From positions 1-64,000 of the forward strand of contig CAVPMW010000010.1 of NCBI GenBank assembly GCA_963706515.1: a DNA stretch of 64,000 bases, written 5' to 3'. The translations under genes and the position numbers were made by a program. Positions 11,008 through 19,815 of the stretch are shown here, piece by piece (within the stretch, counting starts at the first letter, position 1; each line of letters opens with the position of its first letter). The stretch is from CAVPMW01 sp963706515 (lineage in GTDB: Bacteria; Chloroflexota; Anaerolineae; Anaerolineales; UBA4823). Under the pieces are notes generated by a model. It saw only the letters and a list, made by a program, of their open reading frames with translations, ran no database searches and had not been told where the DNA came from.

Positions 11008-11790
11008 TCAGGAATGGACTTCACCCAGGCTGCTGCGATACTCTGGGATGATCTCTTCGGCTAGACCAATTTTATGCAGATGACCGTGGTCAATCCAGGC
11101 TACTCTGTGGCACATCTCCAGTACGGTATCCATGCTGTGCGATACCAGCAGAATCGTAACGCCCTGTTCGCGGAACTCGCGGATCCGGTCGGAGCTTTTA
11201 TGCTGAAACGCTTCGTCGCCGACAGAAAGGACTTCATCGATAATTAAGATATCCGGCTCCACGTCAGTAGCGACGGCAAATCCCAGCCGGGCCCACATCC
11301 CCGAAGAGTAAGTGCGCATGGGGGCATCGATAAAGTTCCCTAATTCGGCGAAATCCACAATCCGGTCGAACTTGGCTTCCATCTCGGCTTTGCTAAACCC
11401 CAGCAGCGCCCCATTCAAGAAGACGTTTTCACGCCCGGTCAGCTCCGGGTGGAATCCAGCCCCGAATTCGAGCAAGGGGGCAACCTTTCCGTAAACCCTC
11501 ACGCGACCTTGACTGGGACGCAGCACGCGTGCGATTAATTTCAACAGGGTGCTTTTACCTGCTCCATTATGCCCGATCAGCCCAAAGACCTCACCCGGAT
11601 TAATTTGCAGGCTGACTTCCTGCAGCGCCCAAAAATCGCGCCGGCTGACGCGACGCTGGATGCTGCGGATGGTGTACTCCTTGAACGTAAAAATTGGCTC
11701 AGTGGGCATCCGGTAGCGGACCCCCACACTTTCCAGGCAAATCGCGAACGGAATCTGCTGGAGTCGCATTGGCTGAGCTGTGTTTTTCAT
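11008..11790 (-). CDS. ABC transporter ATP-binding protein for polysaccharide export (Wzt/TagH-like, short form)
   Basis: ATPase subunit of an ABC-2 exporter for undecaprenyl-linked glycan. From ATG 11790, placed just after the permease stop at 11798, the 260-residue product has Walker A GHNGAGKST (residues 73-81), the signature YSSGMWARL (from 161), Walker B ILIIDEVLS (from 181) and the switch histidine in LVSHS. It includes the FGAGFHPELTGRENVFLNG stretch typical of polysaccharide exporters. It ends soon after the nucleotide-binding domain, so it lacks the C-terminal substrate-recognition domain found in the second ATPase of this window (58942-60213). Partner permease: 11798-12640. Confidence 0.9.
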   Translation of the reverse strand: MKNTAQPMRLQQIPFAICLESVGVRYRMPTEPIFTFKEYTIRSIQRRVSRRDFWALQEVSLQINPGEVFGLIGHNGAGKSTLLKLIARVLRPSQGRVRVYGKVAPLLEFGAGFHPELTGRENVFLNGALLGFSKAEMEAKFDRIVDFAELGNFIDAPMRTYSSGMWARLGFAVATDVEPDILIIDEVLSVGDEAFQHKSSDRIREFREQGVTILLVSHSMDTVLEMCHRVAWIDHGHLHKIGLAEEIIPEYRSSLGEVHS

Positions 11791-11797
11791 TGGCAGA

Positions 11798-12640
11798 TCA
11801 GACACGGTAGGCGAATTCATCGGCGCGGTGGGCGAAGAATATCCAGCCGATAGCCAAAGCCACGGTTGCGATCCCACCGGAGATGAGAAACTGGCTCAAG
11901 CTGGGGACTTGACCGTAAAAGATCACAGTACGGAACAAGTTGATCATGTATAACATCGGGTTGAGCAGGTAGATTGGCAGAAAGCGCTCGGGGATTATGC
12001 TTATCGGATAAATTATCGGTGTCAGATAGAACCAGGCGGTCAGGACAATCCCGTACATTTCAGCTACATCGGCAAAGAAAATAGCAATCGAAGATATCAG
12101 CAAGCCGATCCCCAGGGAAAACATCGTCAGGAATAGGATTGGTATGGGAAGCAGCAGGATGCTGGGCCGGATGGGCACTCCGGTGAGCAGCATGACCAGG
12201 ATCAGGGGAATAAGCGAAAGAACCAGGTTCAATAAGCCGGTGGCTGTCGCCGCGAGGGCAAAAACTGTACGCGGCACGTAAATGCGGCGCAGCAAGCTGC
12301 CACCCCAAACCAGGTTGACTGTGGCAGCGTTCGTGGTCTGAGCGAAGAAATTCCAGGAAATTAAACCGCTCAGGATATAGGCAGCGTAAGCTTTTTGACC
12401 CCCGCCGAACGCCTGGTAGAAAACAATCGATAGGATCAGCATCGTGCCGAGAGGGTTCAGCATCGTCCAGGCAACGCCCAGGTACGAGCGTTTGTACCGG
12501 GTGAGAATGTCGCGACGGGCAAGCTGGATGACCAGGTGCCGGTAACGGAAAGCTTCCCTTGCTTCCTCGATCGCAGGCGAGATACGCAATGCCGAATCGT
12601 AGTAATCGCGGATGGTTTTAGTGGCAGAAGAAATATTCAT
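11798..12640 (-). CDS. ABC-2 type polysaccharide export permease
   Basis: A 280-residue inner-membrane protein with a soluble N-terminal segment (RYRHLVIQLARRDILTRYK, the usual cytoplasmic docking helix of Wzm-type permeases) followed by about six hydrophobic segments, for example LGTMLILSIVFYQAF and ILFLTMFSLGIGLLISSI. SYLGVAWTMLNPL is the family hallmark. It pairs with the ATPase gene that starts 7 bp after its stop. Together they should move a finished or growing glycan-lipid across the membrane. Confidence 0.9.
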   Translation of the reverse strand: MNISSATKTIRDYYDSALRISPAIEEAREAFRYRHLVIQLARRDILTRYKRSYLGVAWTMLNPLGTMLILSIVFYQAFGGGQKAYAAYILSGLISWNFFAQTTNAATVNLVWGGSLLRRIYVPRTVFALAATATGLLNLVLSLIPLILVMLLTGVPIRPSILLLPIPILFLTMFSLGIGLLISSIAIFFADVAEMYGIVLTAWFYLTPIIYPISIIPERFLPIYLLNPMLYMINLFRTVIFYGQVPSLSQFLISGGIATVALAIGWIFFAHRADEFAYRV

Positions 12641-12689
12641 ATTCGCATACAGTCGTTAAGATGTCAGTATAGGTATGGCCGCACAACGT

Positions 12690-13484
12690 TTAAATTATAC
12701 GGCGGATTTTCAGGCGCAGCTCGAGAGGCAGCCAGGCATAAATCATTGGCCGGATTTTCGCTTTCAGGTAGAGGCGCGAAAAACGACCTCCCCCTTCCCG
12801 CCGGTGGACTCGCAGCATCTCAGGCCAGCAGCGGTCATCCTGCAGAAGAGACTTACCCCCCGGGTGGAGGCGGAAGTTTGCCCACGGGCTCGGCTCGTAG
12901 TGCAGCTTGCTCAAGCGAGCCAGCCTGACCCACAGGTCATAATCCATCGCGAAGTAAAAAGTAGGGTCCAGGGGACCCACCTCACGCCACAGGCTGGCGC
13001 GGAAGAAAGCCGCCTGCTGCGGAATATGCACGAACCCGCGGCGGAGCCGCGGGTAATCCGTCTGGCGGGCGGGGAACCTGCCGATGACCTGCCCGTTCTC
13101 GTCGATCAGATTGGCATCGCCGTAAACCAGGCCGGCTTCGGGTATCACCTGCAGGCAGTCTGCGGCGGCAGCCAGCGCCCCGGGAAGGTAGGTATCGTCT
13201 GAATTAAGCCAGGCCAGGATTTCGCCATGCGCATGAGCAAAGCCCTTATTAATCGCATCCGTCTGCCCCAGGTCTGGCTCCGAGACCCACCATGCCAGGC
13301 GTTCCGCATAGCGCCGGATGATCTCTAAAGACCCATCCTTCGAGCCGCCATCGACAATAATGTACTCAAGCTTTGGATAGCTCTGGTTGAGGACCGATTG
13401 GATGGTTTCTTCCAGAAAGCGGGCTTGATTGAAAGAAGGGGTTACGATCGAAATGAGCGGAGGGCTGGTATTTCCGGCAGTCAT
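12690..13484 (-). CDS. GT2 glycosyltransferase
   Basis: A 264-residue GT-A fold family-2 enzyme. PLISIVTPSFNQARFLEETI opens the nucleotide-binding half, YIIVDGGSKDGSLEII gives the first acidic motif, and ILAWLNSDDTYLPG carries the metal-binding DD. The C-terminal part holds FYFAMDYDLWVRLARL. No membrane segment. It is closely similar to the GT2 at 14448-15428 (shared AWWVSEPD.GQ..AINKG); the two flank a sulfotransferase and probably arose by duplication. Donor and acceptor cannot be told from the sequence. Confidence 0.88.
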   Translation of the reverse strand: MTAGNTSPPLISIVTPSFNQARFLEETIQSVLNQSYPKLEYIIVDGGSKDGSLEIIRRYAERLAWWVSEPDLGQTDAINKGFAHAHGEILAWLNSDDTYLPGALAAAADCLQVIPEAGLVYGDANLIDENGQVIGRFPARQTDYPRLRRGFVHIPQQAAFFRASLWREVGPLDPTFYFAMDYDLWVRLARLSKLHYEPSPWANFRLHPGGKSLLQDDRCWPEMLRVHRREGGGRFSRLYLKAKIRPMIYAWLPLELRLKIRRII

Positions 13485-13491
13485 CCGCGGC

Positions 13492-14451
13492 TCAGCTCAT
13501 AACCAGGTCTGGGTAGAACCGGTGCGCCAGATCTCCGGTGATGCACCCGATGCGCTCGATTTCAGCAGAGGTCAGCCGGCGCCGCCAGTTCTGCAAATTA
13601 GCCTGGCTGTCCAGGCGGACGGAATGCACAGTTTTTCTGGATAGCTCTTCCGGGTTATCGCTGCTGCTGGAATTTAGAATGCGCTGCTCTGCGCGGGGGG
13701 TCATTTTCAGCCCTAAAGCTGCATACAGGCCGGCAAAGCCGCTGACCGGGTCCAGCGAAAGGTCTTCATGGCGGACCAGGATCAACCCGGGGCTGGTCTG
13801 CTCGAATGCGGCGACCGTCTGATAGACCAGCTTCCAGAGCAGGCTGCCCTGCCCGATAATGTCTTCGGGAGTGAGGGTAGCTTTTTCCATTTCCTCGCGA
13901 AAGGGCTCCAGCCAATCACGCATTAATAATGGTTGGTTGAGCAAGTGTCCAAAATCAAAGCTCCACCCCAGGCGTTTAAGGCTGCTGGCGAACCCAGCCG
14001 GATGGCGCAGTGTGATGACCACCCGGCAGCCCATCCGTTCGGCAAACCACAGGGCTGAAAATACTGCAAAAGGATCTTTTAACAGTGGGCGCTTCCTGGC
14101 GAAGTAGCCGGCGAAGAATGTACCGCTATCGCGAAGCATGCGCAGGGCATCCTTGCCGGAGCGCAATGAAGCCAGCTCGGCCTTCAGATGGTACCGGTAG
14201 TGGACCGTATCCGATAGCCCAGGCAAGAATTCAGACTCGTTGTCCCCACAAATATAGGTGTACCAGTACTGCGTCGGAGCCTGCATGACTCCCGGGCGGT
14301 GGAGGATATTCAGGGGTTCGCTGATGTAGGCTGCCTCCCCGCTGGCGCTCAACATTTTTCCCACCCAGGTGGTTCCCGAGCGGTGGGCACCGGTAACCAA
14401 TATTGGGGCGTGCTCGTGGGCTGGATTCGTCGGGATACCTGCCTCTTTCAA
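13492..14451 (-). CDS. Sulfotransferase
   Basis: Predicted PAPS-dependent carbohydrate sulfotransferase, 319 residues, soluble. The 5'-phosphosulfate loop is near the N-terminus as ILVTGAHRSGTTWVGKML, and the 3'-phosphate-binding region appears as CRVVITLRHPAGFASSLKRL. A later LILVRHEDLSLDP matches the RYEDL segment of the family. It overlaps the GT2 upstream (14448) by 4 bp and ends 8 bp before the GT2 downstream, so it probably sulfates a residue added by one of them. PAPS would come from the bifunctional enzyme at 32605-34376. Confidence 0.85.
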   Translation of the reverse strand: MKEAGIPTNPAHEHAPILVTGAHRSGTTWVGKMLSASGEAAYISEPLNILHRPGVMQAPTQYWYTYICGDNESEFLPGLSDTVHYRYHLKAELASLRSGKDALRMLRDSGTFFAGYFARKRPLLKDPFAVFSALWFAERMGCRVVITLRHPAGFASSLKRLGWSFDFGHLLNQPLLMRDWLEPFREEMEKATLTPEDIIGQGSLLWKLVYQTVAAFEQTSPGLILVRHEDLSLDPVSGFAGLYAALGLKMTPRAEQRILNSSSSDNPEELSRKTVHSVRLDSQANLQNWRRRLTSAEIERIGCITGDLAHRFYPDLVMS

Positions 14452-15428
14452 CGGGAGCGGCGTGGACTCTCGGGCTGCTGGCTGGCGGGCTTCACGGAAC
14501 CGCCCCTCAGCGGGGAAATGATGCGGCGATACAAATCCGACAGACCGCTCAGCCCAGCCAGGCTCAACACAGCAAAGAGCATGCGGTGCCAGTGGTGGAG
14601 CGTGTAACCAGGGTCGGCTTGCAATGCACGGCGGTAGTCGTGCAGCGCAGCCCTGGGCTGGCCTCCGTCGAGCAAATAGCGCGCACTCAGCCGGTAAGCG
14701 CCGGCATTCACCCGCGAGCGCTCCTGAGAAATTATAGCGGCAAGGTCAGGCTGGGTTTCCATCCATTCCAGCAAGCGCAGAGTCTCCTGGCTGAAGGCGA
14801 CCGGTTGAGCGACATTCTTTGCGGCAGGGTGGTGCCGGGCGGCGGCAAGCGGCGTGCTGAGGTGATCGATGGGCGCCAGACTTGCCAGGCGGATCCAAAG
14901 CTGGTGGTCCAGGAGAAAATGATAGCTCGTGTCCAGAGAGCCTGCCCGATCCAGAACGGTGCGCCGGATGAAGACAGCCGGCTGGCAGATGATGCGGAAT
15001 GCGACCAGGTCGCGCAGGCCCCAATCGGGGAATTCGAGCTGCTTGAGGGCAGCTCCTTCGGAATTGACCGTGACAGCATCCCCGAAGATAAATGCGGCAG
15101 CTGGGTTTGACTGGAGAGCAGTCGCTGCCTGATCCAATGCGCCGGGCAGGTAGATATCATCCGAGTTCAACCAGGCGACAATCTCTCCGCTGGCGTGTGC
15201 CAGACCTTTGTTGATCGCTTCAGCCTGACCTGCATCCGGCTCGGAGACCCACCAGGCAAGCCGGCTGGAATATTCCTGGATGATCTCCAGGCTGCCATCG
15301 GTCGATCCACCATCCACGAGGATATATTCGACCGGCTGGTATGCCTGGCTCAGCACCGATTGGATGGTCTGCTCCAGGAAGGGAGCCTGGTTGAAGGAAG
15401 GTGTTATGACCGAGACCAGGGGGTTCAT
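14448..15428 (-). CDS. GT2 glycosyltransferase
   Basis: A 326-residue family-2 enzyme: VSVITPSFNQAPFLEQTI, YILVDGGSTDGSLEII, then IVAWLNSDDIYLPGALD with the DD metal site, and SYHFLLDHQLWIRLASL later. The C-terminal 90 residues (ARYLLDGGQPRAALHDYRRA) look like one TPR-type helical hairpin, absent from the paralogue at 12690-13484. Coupled to the sulfotransferase that follows (4-bp overlap). Specificity unknown. Confidence 0.87.
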   Translation of the reverse strand: MNPLVSVITPSFNQAPFLEQTIQSVLSQAYQPVEYILVDGGSTDGSLEIIQEYSSRLAWWVSEPDAGQAEAINKGLAHASGEIVAWLNSDDIYLPGALDQAATALQSNPAAAFIFGDAVTVNSEGAALKQLEFPDWGLRDLVAFRIICQPAVFIRRTVLDRAGSLDTSYHFLLDHQLWIRLASLAPIDHLSTPLAAARHHPAAKNVAQPVAFSQETLRLLEWMETQPDLAAIISQERSRVNAGAYRLSARYLLDGGQPRAALHDYRRALQADPGYTLHHWHRMLFAVLSLAGLSGLSDLYRRIISPLRGGSVKPASQQPESPRRSR

Positions 15429-15438
15429 GGCAGCCGGT

Positions 15439-17052
15439 TCATTGAACGCCGCCCGGAGTCAATCCATAAATCAGGTAGCCAGTATCCTGAGCCAAAACCG
15501 GATAGTTCTGCTGCAAATACTGTTTGAGCTCCGGCTGGTCGTTGAACTGGTTGAAGGCGGTAACCAGGAAATAAGTAAATCCAGCGCTCTTCTTCAAAAA
15601 AAAGTCTTCAAACTCCTTGCCCGCACCATTGCGCAGCACGCTCAAAGCAATTTCGCCGCGGGTCGGCCATAAATCGACTTTTCGCCAGCCATAATACATC
15701 AAAGGGTAGCCATACTCCTGGGTGAGCGCCAGGATTTTACCGTCTGGCGGAATTTTTGAACCGAGCTCCTGCCAGTAGGCTGGCGCCTGGCGGAAGTCTG
15801 CGGCTCTCTGCGGTACGACCGCCTGCCAGCTCATCCAGCCGGCAAACGCCAGCACGAGCAGCCCGGCGCATACCTGCCAAAACCTGCTTTGATCGAGCAA
15901 CCTCGCAAGGATTGCCTGGGTGACCGGGACCAAAGAGAGGGCAATGATTGGGATGAGCTGCTCATGGTAATAGCTGTGGGTATAAGTTTGGTACGGCAGG
16001 GTCAATCCATAGAGAAAATAGCCAATCCATAACCCGAGCAGCATCGCCCGTGGGCGAGATGCGGCGATCAGCACCCCGAGTAATCCCAGGAAGAGGACCA
16101 GCAGGTAGGTCAGCCCGGAGACAAAGCTGAACCAGCGGGCGTAAAAACCGGGCTGGAGCAGCAGCTGAGAAAGCTGGATGGTCCAGCTAGAAAAATACTC
16201 GCTCGCTCGAGCGCCGTTGCCGATCAAGTAATAGGCTAGGGAAGGAGAAACCATGCATAAAACCATCACCCAGACCTGGGGACTGCGCCAGAAACGCCTC
16301 CATCCCAGGGTTTCCAGCACCAACCCGACCGCAGCGCCTGCCACGAGGTAAACAGCTACCACCTTGACCAGGATCGCAATTCCACTGAGGATTCCCGCCA
16401 GGAGAGCCCACGTCCAGGAACGAGATTGGGACCAGCGGTAGAGAGCATAAGCGCTGAGGATGATCCACATAACCATCCCGGGGTCAGGCTGGAAGGAGCG
16501 ACTGACCTCGACGGCGAAGGGCAGGAGCAAGAAATATCCCACCGATACCAGCGCGGGGAGGAAAGTAAGCGAAAAAGCCGAGCTGGTTTCCCCCGCGATG
16601 CGCCTGGCAAGAGCAAACAGCGCCGCCCCGCCGATGATCCAGAACAGGGTGGTGTACAGGCGCGAAATCCACAGCTCTTCCCTGCCTGCCAGCAGGTAGG
16701 TGAGCGCTACCAGCCTCTCGAGGAAGGAAGGCTCGTACTGCCCGGTTGAATTCCAGAGCTGAACCGCCTGCTGGCGGAGAGCCGGGTCAGCGCCCGGCAG
16801 CATCTGGTAGTACATCCCACGGGCAATGATGGCGCTGCGCAGCTGGCGGGTGGGGTGGTAATCCAGGGGTGGGTCGGTCAGGTCGTACAGGCGGATGAAA
16901 ATGCCCAGGCCGATGAGCACTGCGAACGCGACCCAGGCAAAGCCATACGATAGGCTGGCTTGCCGGGTTTTTCCGGAGACGGGCGGAACCTCTACGGGAT
17001 CGATTTTGGTTTCAGCTAAATAACCCACTGTAAGATATTTTCGGAAAGACAT
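15439..17052 (-). CDS. GT-C (GT39/ArnT-like) integral membrane glycosyltransferase
   Basis: A 537-residue polytopic protein with about ten or more hydrophobic helices after a short cytoplasmic start. The first outer loop reads RLYDLTDPPLDYHPTRQLRS, with acidic and histidine residues where PMT/ArnT enzymes carry their catalytic Asp. A soluble C-terminal region of about 120 residues follows the last helices. Such proteins transfer sugars from polyprenyl-phosphate donors on the outer face of the membrane. The annotated ATG at 17052 overlaps the end of the DUF115 gene by 41 bp; a later start is possible. The exact reaction is inferred from fold only. Confidence 0.8.
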   Translation of the reverse strand: MSFRKYLTVGYLAETKIDPVEVPPVSGKTRQASLSYGFAWVAFAVLIGLGIFIRLYDLTDPPLDYHPTRQLRSAIIARGMYYQMLPGADPALRQQAVQLWNSTGQYEPSFLERLVALTYLLAGREELWISRLYTTLFWIIGGAALFALARRIAGETSSAFSLTFLPALVSVGYFLLLPFAVEVSRSFQPDPGMVMWIILSAYALYRWSQSRSWTWALLAGILSGIAILVKVVAVYLVAGAAVGLVLETLGWRRFWRSPQVWVMVLCMVSPSLAYYLIGNGARASEYFSSWTIQLSQLLLQPGFYARWFSFVSGLTYLLVLFLGLLGVLIAASRPRAMLLGLWIGYFLYGLTLPYQTYTHSYYHEQLIPIIALSLVPVTQAILARLLDQSRFWQVCAGLLVLAFAGWMSWQAVVPQRAADFRQAPAYWQELGSKIPPDGKILALTQEYGYPLMYYGWRKVDLWPTRGEIALSVLRNGAGKEFEDFFLKKSAGFTYFLVTAFNQFNDQPELKQYLQQNYPVLAQDTGYLIYGLTPGGVQ

Positions 17053-17827
17053 TCAATTTACCGTCAACGGTTGCATCCAAGACCTGCCTGCCGGAGCCTT
17101 CATAAGTACGGCGTGCCAGGCGATAAGCTCGCTCGGAAGTTTCCAGATCTGGGAGCTGCCAACGAAAACCCTGACCAAAATACCGCTCGTCGAAGTGATT
17201 CGGGTCTGCCCCTGGCGAAATTACCGTGGTGTTCGGCTTGCCTTGCGTGGTGTAGTTGTGGTCGACGCCGATCAAGATGACTTGCTTGAACCCCATGTGG
17301 AAGGCCAGTTGCAAGGTGACATAAGTCACCGTGCCGCCTTCCCATAGACGTCCGCAGGCATCTTTCGCAAATTTTGGTCCGGTGTAGGTGGTGTACAGGA
17401 ACGCCATATCGCGGGTGGGCTCGATCAGATTGTGAGAGCGCCAGGAAATGAACTTTGCTGCCGGCAGCGAGCGGATATCGGCGGCGCATTGCTCGATCAC
17501 CAGGCTGTTGACGCATACATAGTAGGTGGTGTGAAATCCCAGCTCGGCGAACATCAAGTAGATGCGGTTCACGCCGAAAGTAAACTCGCCGCGCAGGAGC
17601 GAAAGGTCCATGTGCTTCAGGCTGGGACCGTTGCCGATGATGAAACAGCGCTCACCCGCATGGCAGTCCTTCAAACCGGTCAGCAGGCGCTGGCTCGACC
17701 TCCGCCAGGGATGGAAGGCAGCGGAGGGCCATTGCGCGAGGCGGCCCATCCCATACCAGGCATTCCGACCGGCTTCCCATACTGGCTGCGGCGTGAAGGC
17801 TTTCAAGTCAGCGTGGATCCGGCTCAT
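17012..17827 (-). CDS. DUF115 / MptE-like protein, possible glycosyltransferase
   Basis: A 271-residue soluble protein. The key motif is CFIIGNGPSLKHMDLSLL, followed by FTFGVNRIYL and, later, GGTVTYVTLQLAFHMGFKQV and LIGVDHNY. These fit the DUF115 (6-hydroxymethylpterin pyrophosphokinase MptE-like) family, which in surface-glycan loci is usually of unknown function. The GNGPSL loop also resembles the CMP-binding motif of GT42 sialyltransferases, and the gene lies close to a CMP-sugar synthetase (19816-20502), so transfer of a CMP-activated nonulosonic acid is possible but unproven. It overlaps the SDR above by 4 bp. Confidence 0.7.
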   Translation of the reverse strand: MSRIHADLKAFTPQPVWEAGRNAWYGMGRLAQWPSAAFHPWRRSSQRLLTGLKDCHAGERCFIIGNGPSLKHMDLSLLRGEFTFGVNRIYLMFAELGFHTTYYVCVNSLVIEQCAADIRSLPAAKFISWRSHNLIEPTRDMAFLYTTYTGPKFAKDACGRLWEGGTVTYVTLQLAFHMGFKQVILIGVDHNYTTQGKPNTTVISPGADPNHFDERYFGQGFRWQLPDLETSERAYRLARRTYEGSGRQVLDATVDGKLNVFPKISYSGLFS

Positions 17828-18601
17828 TCTGTGCTCAAGCGAGCGGTAGCCCCGCCGTCAATGATTAATGCCTGACCGGTCATGAAGGAGGACTGCGTTT
17901 CGTCCGCCAGGAAGTAGATGGCGTGGGCGATCTCGCGCGGCGTGCCTACCCGGCCGATGACCGTCTTGCGCGCCAGATTATCCAGCCGGTCCACCAGACT
18001 CCCGGCTCCAACGTGGCCGCGCGCCAACCCGGCATGCAGCATCGGGGTGTCTACCGCGCCGGGGAGGACGGCATTACAGCGGATATGGTCAGGGGCGAAC
18101 TCGATCGCCATTGCCCGGGTCAGCGCCAGCAGCCCCCCCTTACTGGCAGCATAGCAGGCGATATTGGCCGAGGTTTGAACGGCATGCACAGATGAAACAT
18201 TCACAACTGCGCTCGACTTCGGCTGCCTTCAGCAAAGGATAGGCCAGCTTGACGCCGATAAAGACCGAGCGCAAATTGGATGCCATTACTTCATCCCATT
18301 CAGCAATACTGGTGTCCACGATCGGTTTGGCGATTTGGATCGCCGCGTTATTTACCAGCGCGTCCAGGCGGTCGCAGTAACGATGCACCTCGGCGAAAAT
18401 CGTCTGCATCTCTTCCGGGCGGGCGATATCCGCCTGGATGAAATGTCCATCCTGCGGAAATCCATCTCCGAATAGAGCCCGGTCGACGCCGATGACTCGC
18501 CAGCCGTTCTCGGCGAATAATTCCAGCGCAGCGCGCCCGATTCCGCCCGCGCTGCCTGTGACCAGAACGGTTCGCCGGCGGGGTTGAGGAACATCACTCA
18601 C
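17824..18601 (-). CDS. Short-chain dehydrogenase/reductase (frameshifted)
   Basis: The N-terminal piece (ATG 18601) has the Rossmann motif VTGSAGGIGRAALELF and the LVNNAAIQIAKPI signature. Near 18215 the frame slips. The second piece resumes at AVVNVSSVHAVQ and contains the catalytic YAASK and the C-terminal GQALIIDGGATARL, ending at 17824. Together about 258 residues, the normal SDR length, so one single-base indel explains it. An NAD(P)-dependent oxidoreductase, probably acting on a sugar or sugar acid of this pathway together with the 2-hydroxyacid dehydrogenase upstream. Confidence 0.8.
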
Positions 18602-18655
18602 TGGCTGTTCTCCTTCTCAAGAATAGAAATGGTATCATTTTTGTTTGGGTAATCC

Positions 18656-18772
18656 GATAGGACTTACGCAGTTCGATGAGGAATTGCCGGAAATAGGGGT
18701 ATAGGGCGGGCGTCCGCCCGCCCTATACCCCTATTTCCGGACTATTTTTCCTTCAACTGCGTAACTCTTATC
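18656..18772. repeat. Nested inverted repeat, MITE-like element
   Basis: A perfect palindrome with 26-bp arms (18687-18712 and 18715-18740, 2-bp centre TC) lies inside a second inverted repeat whose core is TTACGCAGTT (18664-18673) mirrored as AACTGCGTAA (18755-18764). The outer repeat extends to about 18 bp with two mismatches (GATAGGACTTACGCAGTT against GATAAGAGTTACGCAGTT). Total size is about 117 bp, in the 200-bp gap between the 2-hydroxyacid dehydrogenase and the SDR. The layout suggests a small non-autonomous mobile element; the hairpin could also stop transcription, but no T-run follows on the minus strand. Confidence 0.75.
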
Positions 18773-18804
18773 CGAAGTCATAATGGCAATTGCTGACCAA
18801 AATA

Positions 18805-19753
18805 TCAGGGTTGGTACGGAATTCCGAGGCCGGCCAGCAAGTTGTAAATCGTGTTCCAATGAACACTCTCCCAGGCAGAAGGGGAGGAATTGGAGGCATG
18901 GGGAGCCAGCAGCACCTGATCCATCTTCAGCAGGGGGCTGTCCAGAGGCAGCGGCTCGATCTCGAAAACGTCCAGGGCGGCGCCGGCAATTACGCCGTTC
19001 TGGAGAGCCTCGATCAAAGCAGCCTCATCGATTACTGGCCCGCGCGAAGTGTTGATCAGGACTGCATCAGGCTTCATCCAAGCCAGGGAGGTGGAATTCA
19101 GCAGGTGATAGCTGCTCGGGTTGAGGTCGGGGTTCAGGCTCACAAAATCTGAGCGGCGGAGCAAATCTTCGAGACCTGTCATTTCGACCTGGTTCTCGAG
19201 CAAGAACTCTGGCGGGATCTCGAGAATGTCATTACCGAGCAAGCGCATGCCGAATACCCGCCCTCTGCGCAGCACCTCCTTGCCAATATTGCCTACACCG
19301 ACGACGCCCAGGGTGCACTCGCTCAAAGATCTGCCGGGGATCTTTACCCACTGACCGGCACGCATCTCCCGGTCCAGCCAGGGGATGTGACGGGCGAAAG
19401 CCAGTATGTACCCGAGGATCGTATCCGTGACGGGCAGGGTGAACGCATTCGGCGTGCGGAAAACCTGGATCCCTAGCCGGCTGGCAGCCTGCCCGTCGAT
19501 CGAGTCGATGCCGGTGCCCCATTTTGAGATCACCTTCAAGCGAGGCGAGCAGGCCTCAAGGACTCTGGGCGGTGAACTGGTCATCGCCGCAGATAACCCC
19601 GTCGATCTCACCGGCATACGTGAGGAGCTGGCTTTCCCCCAGCCGTTCTAATACCGGAGCGACCTTCAGCTCAAGGCAGTGGCGCTCGAATACAGGCCGG
19701 AAGCGGTCCAGATATGGGATCAGGTAGGGGGCAGAAATCAGGACGGTCGGCAT
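18805..19753 (-). CDS. D-2-hydroxyacid dehydrogenase (frameshifted)
   Basis: The N-terminal piece starts at ATG 19753 (MPTVLISAPYLIPYLDRFRP). After a slip near 19580 the long frame runs to 18805. It shows the catalytic-domain segment KVISKWGTGIDSIDGQAA, the NAD motif LGVVGVGNIGKEVL, NTSRGPVIDEAALIEAL, and a terminal APHASNSSPSAW with the catalytic His. This matches the phosphoglycerate/formate-dehydrogenase superfamily (about 315 residues in total). It reduces or oxidises a 2-keto/2-hydroxy acid; in this locus the substrate could be a precursor or derivative of the nonulosonic acid or an acyl decoration. It directly follows a CMP-sugar synthetase. Confidence 0.8.
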
Positions 19754-19815
19754 GGGATTCAGACCAGGACCTAATACTGATTGGATGGGCTTCGCATCAT
19801 GAGCATTCGCTCGAT

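Noticed and set aside
17012..17827. Firm call as a GT42 sialyltransferase
   Set aside because: The GNGPSL motif is shared, but the LIGVDHNY segment and length fit DUF115; evidence is not enough for a sialyltransferase call.
18687..18740. Rho-independent terminator
   Set aside because: The hairpin is far longer than usual and no T-run follows on the transcribed (minus) strand; a mobile-element reading fits better.
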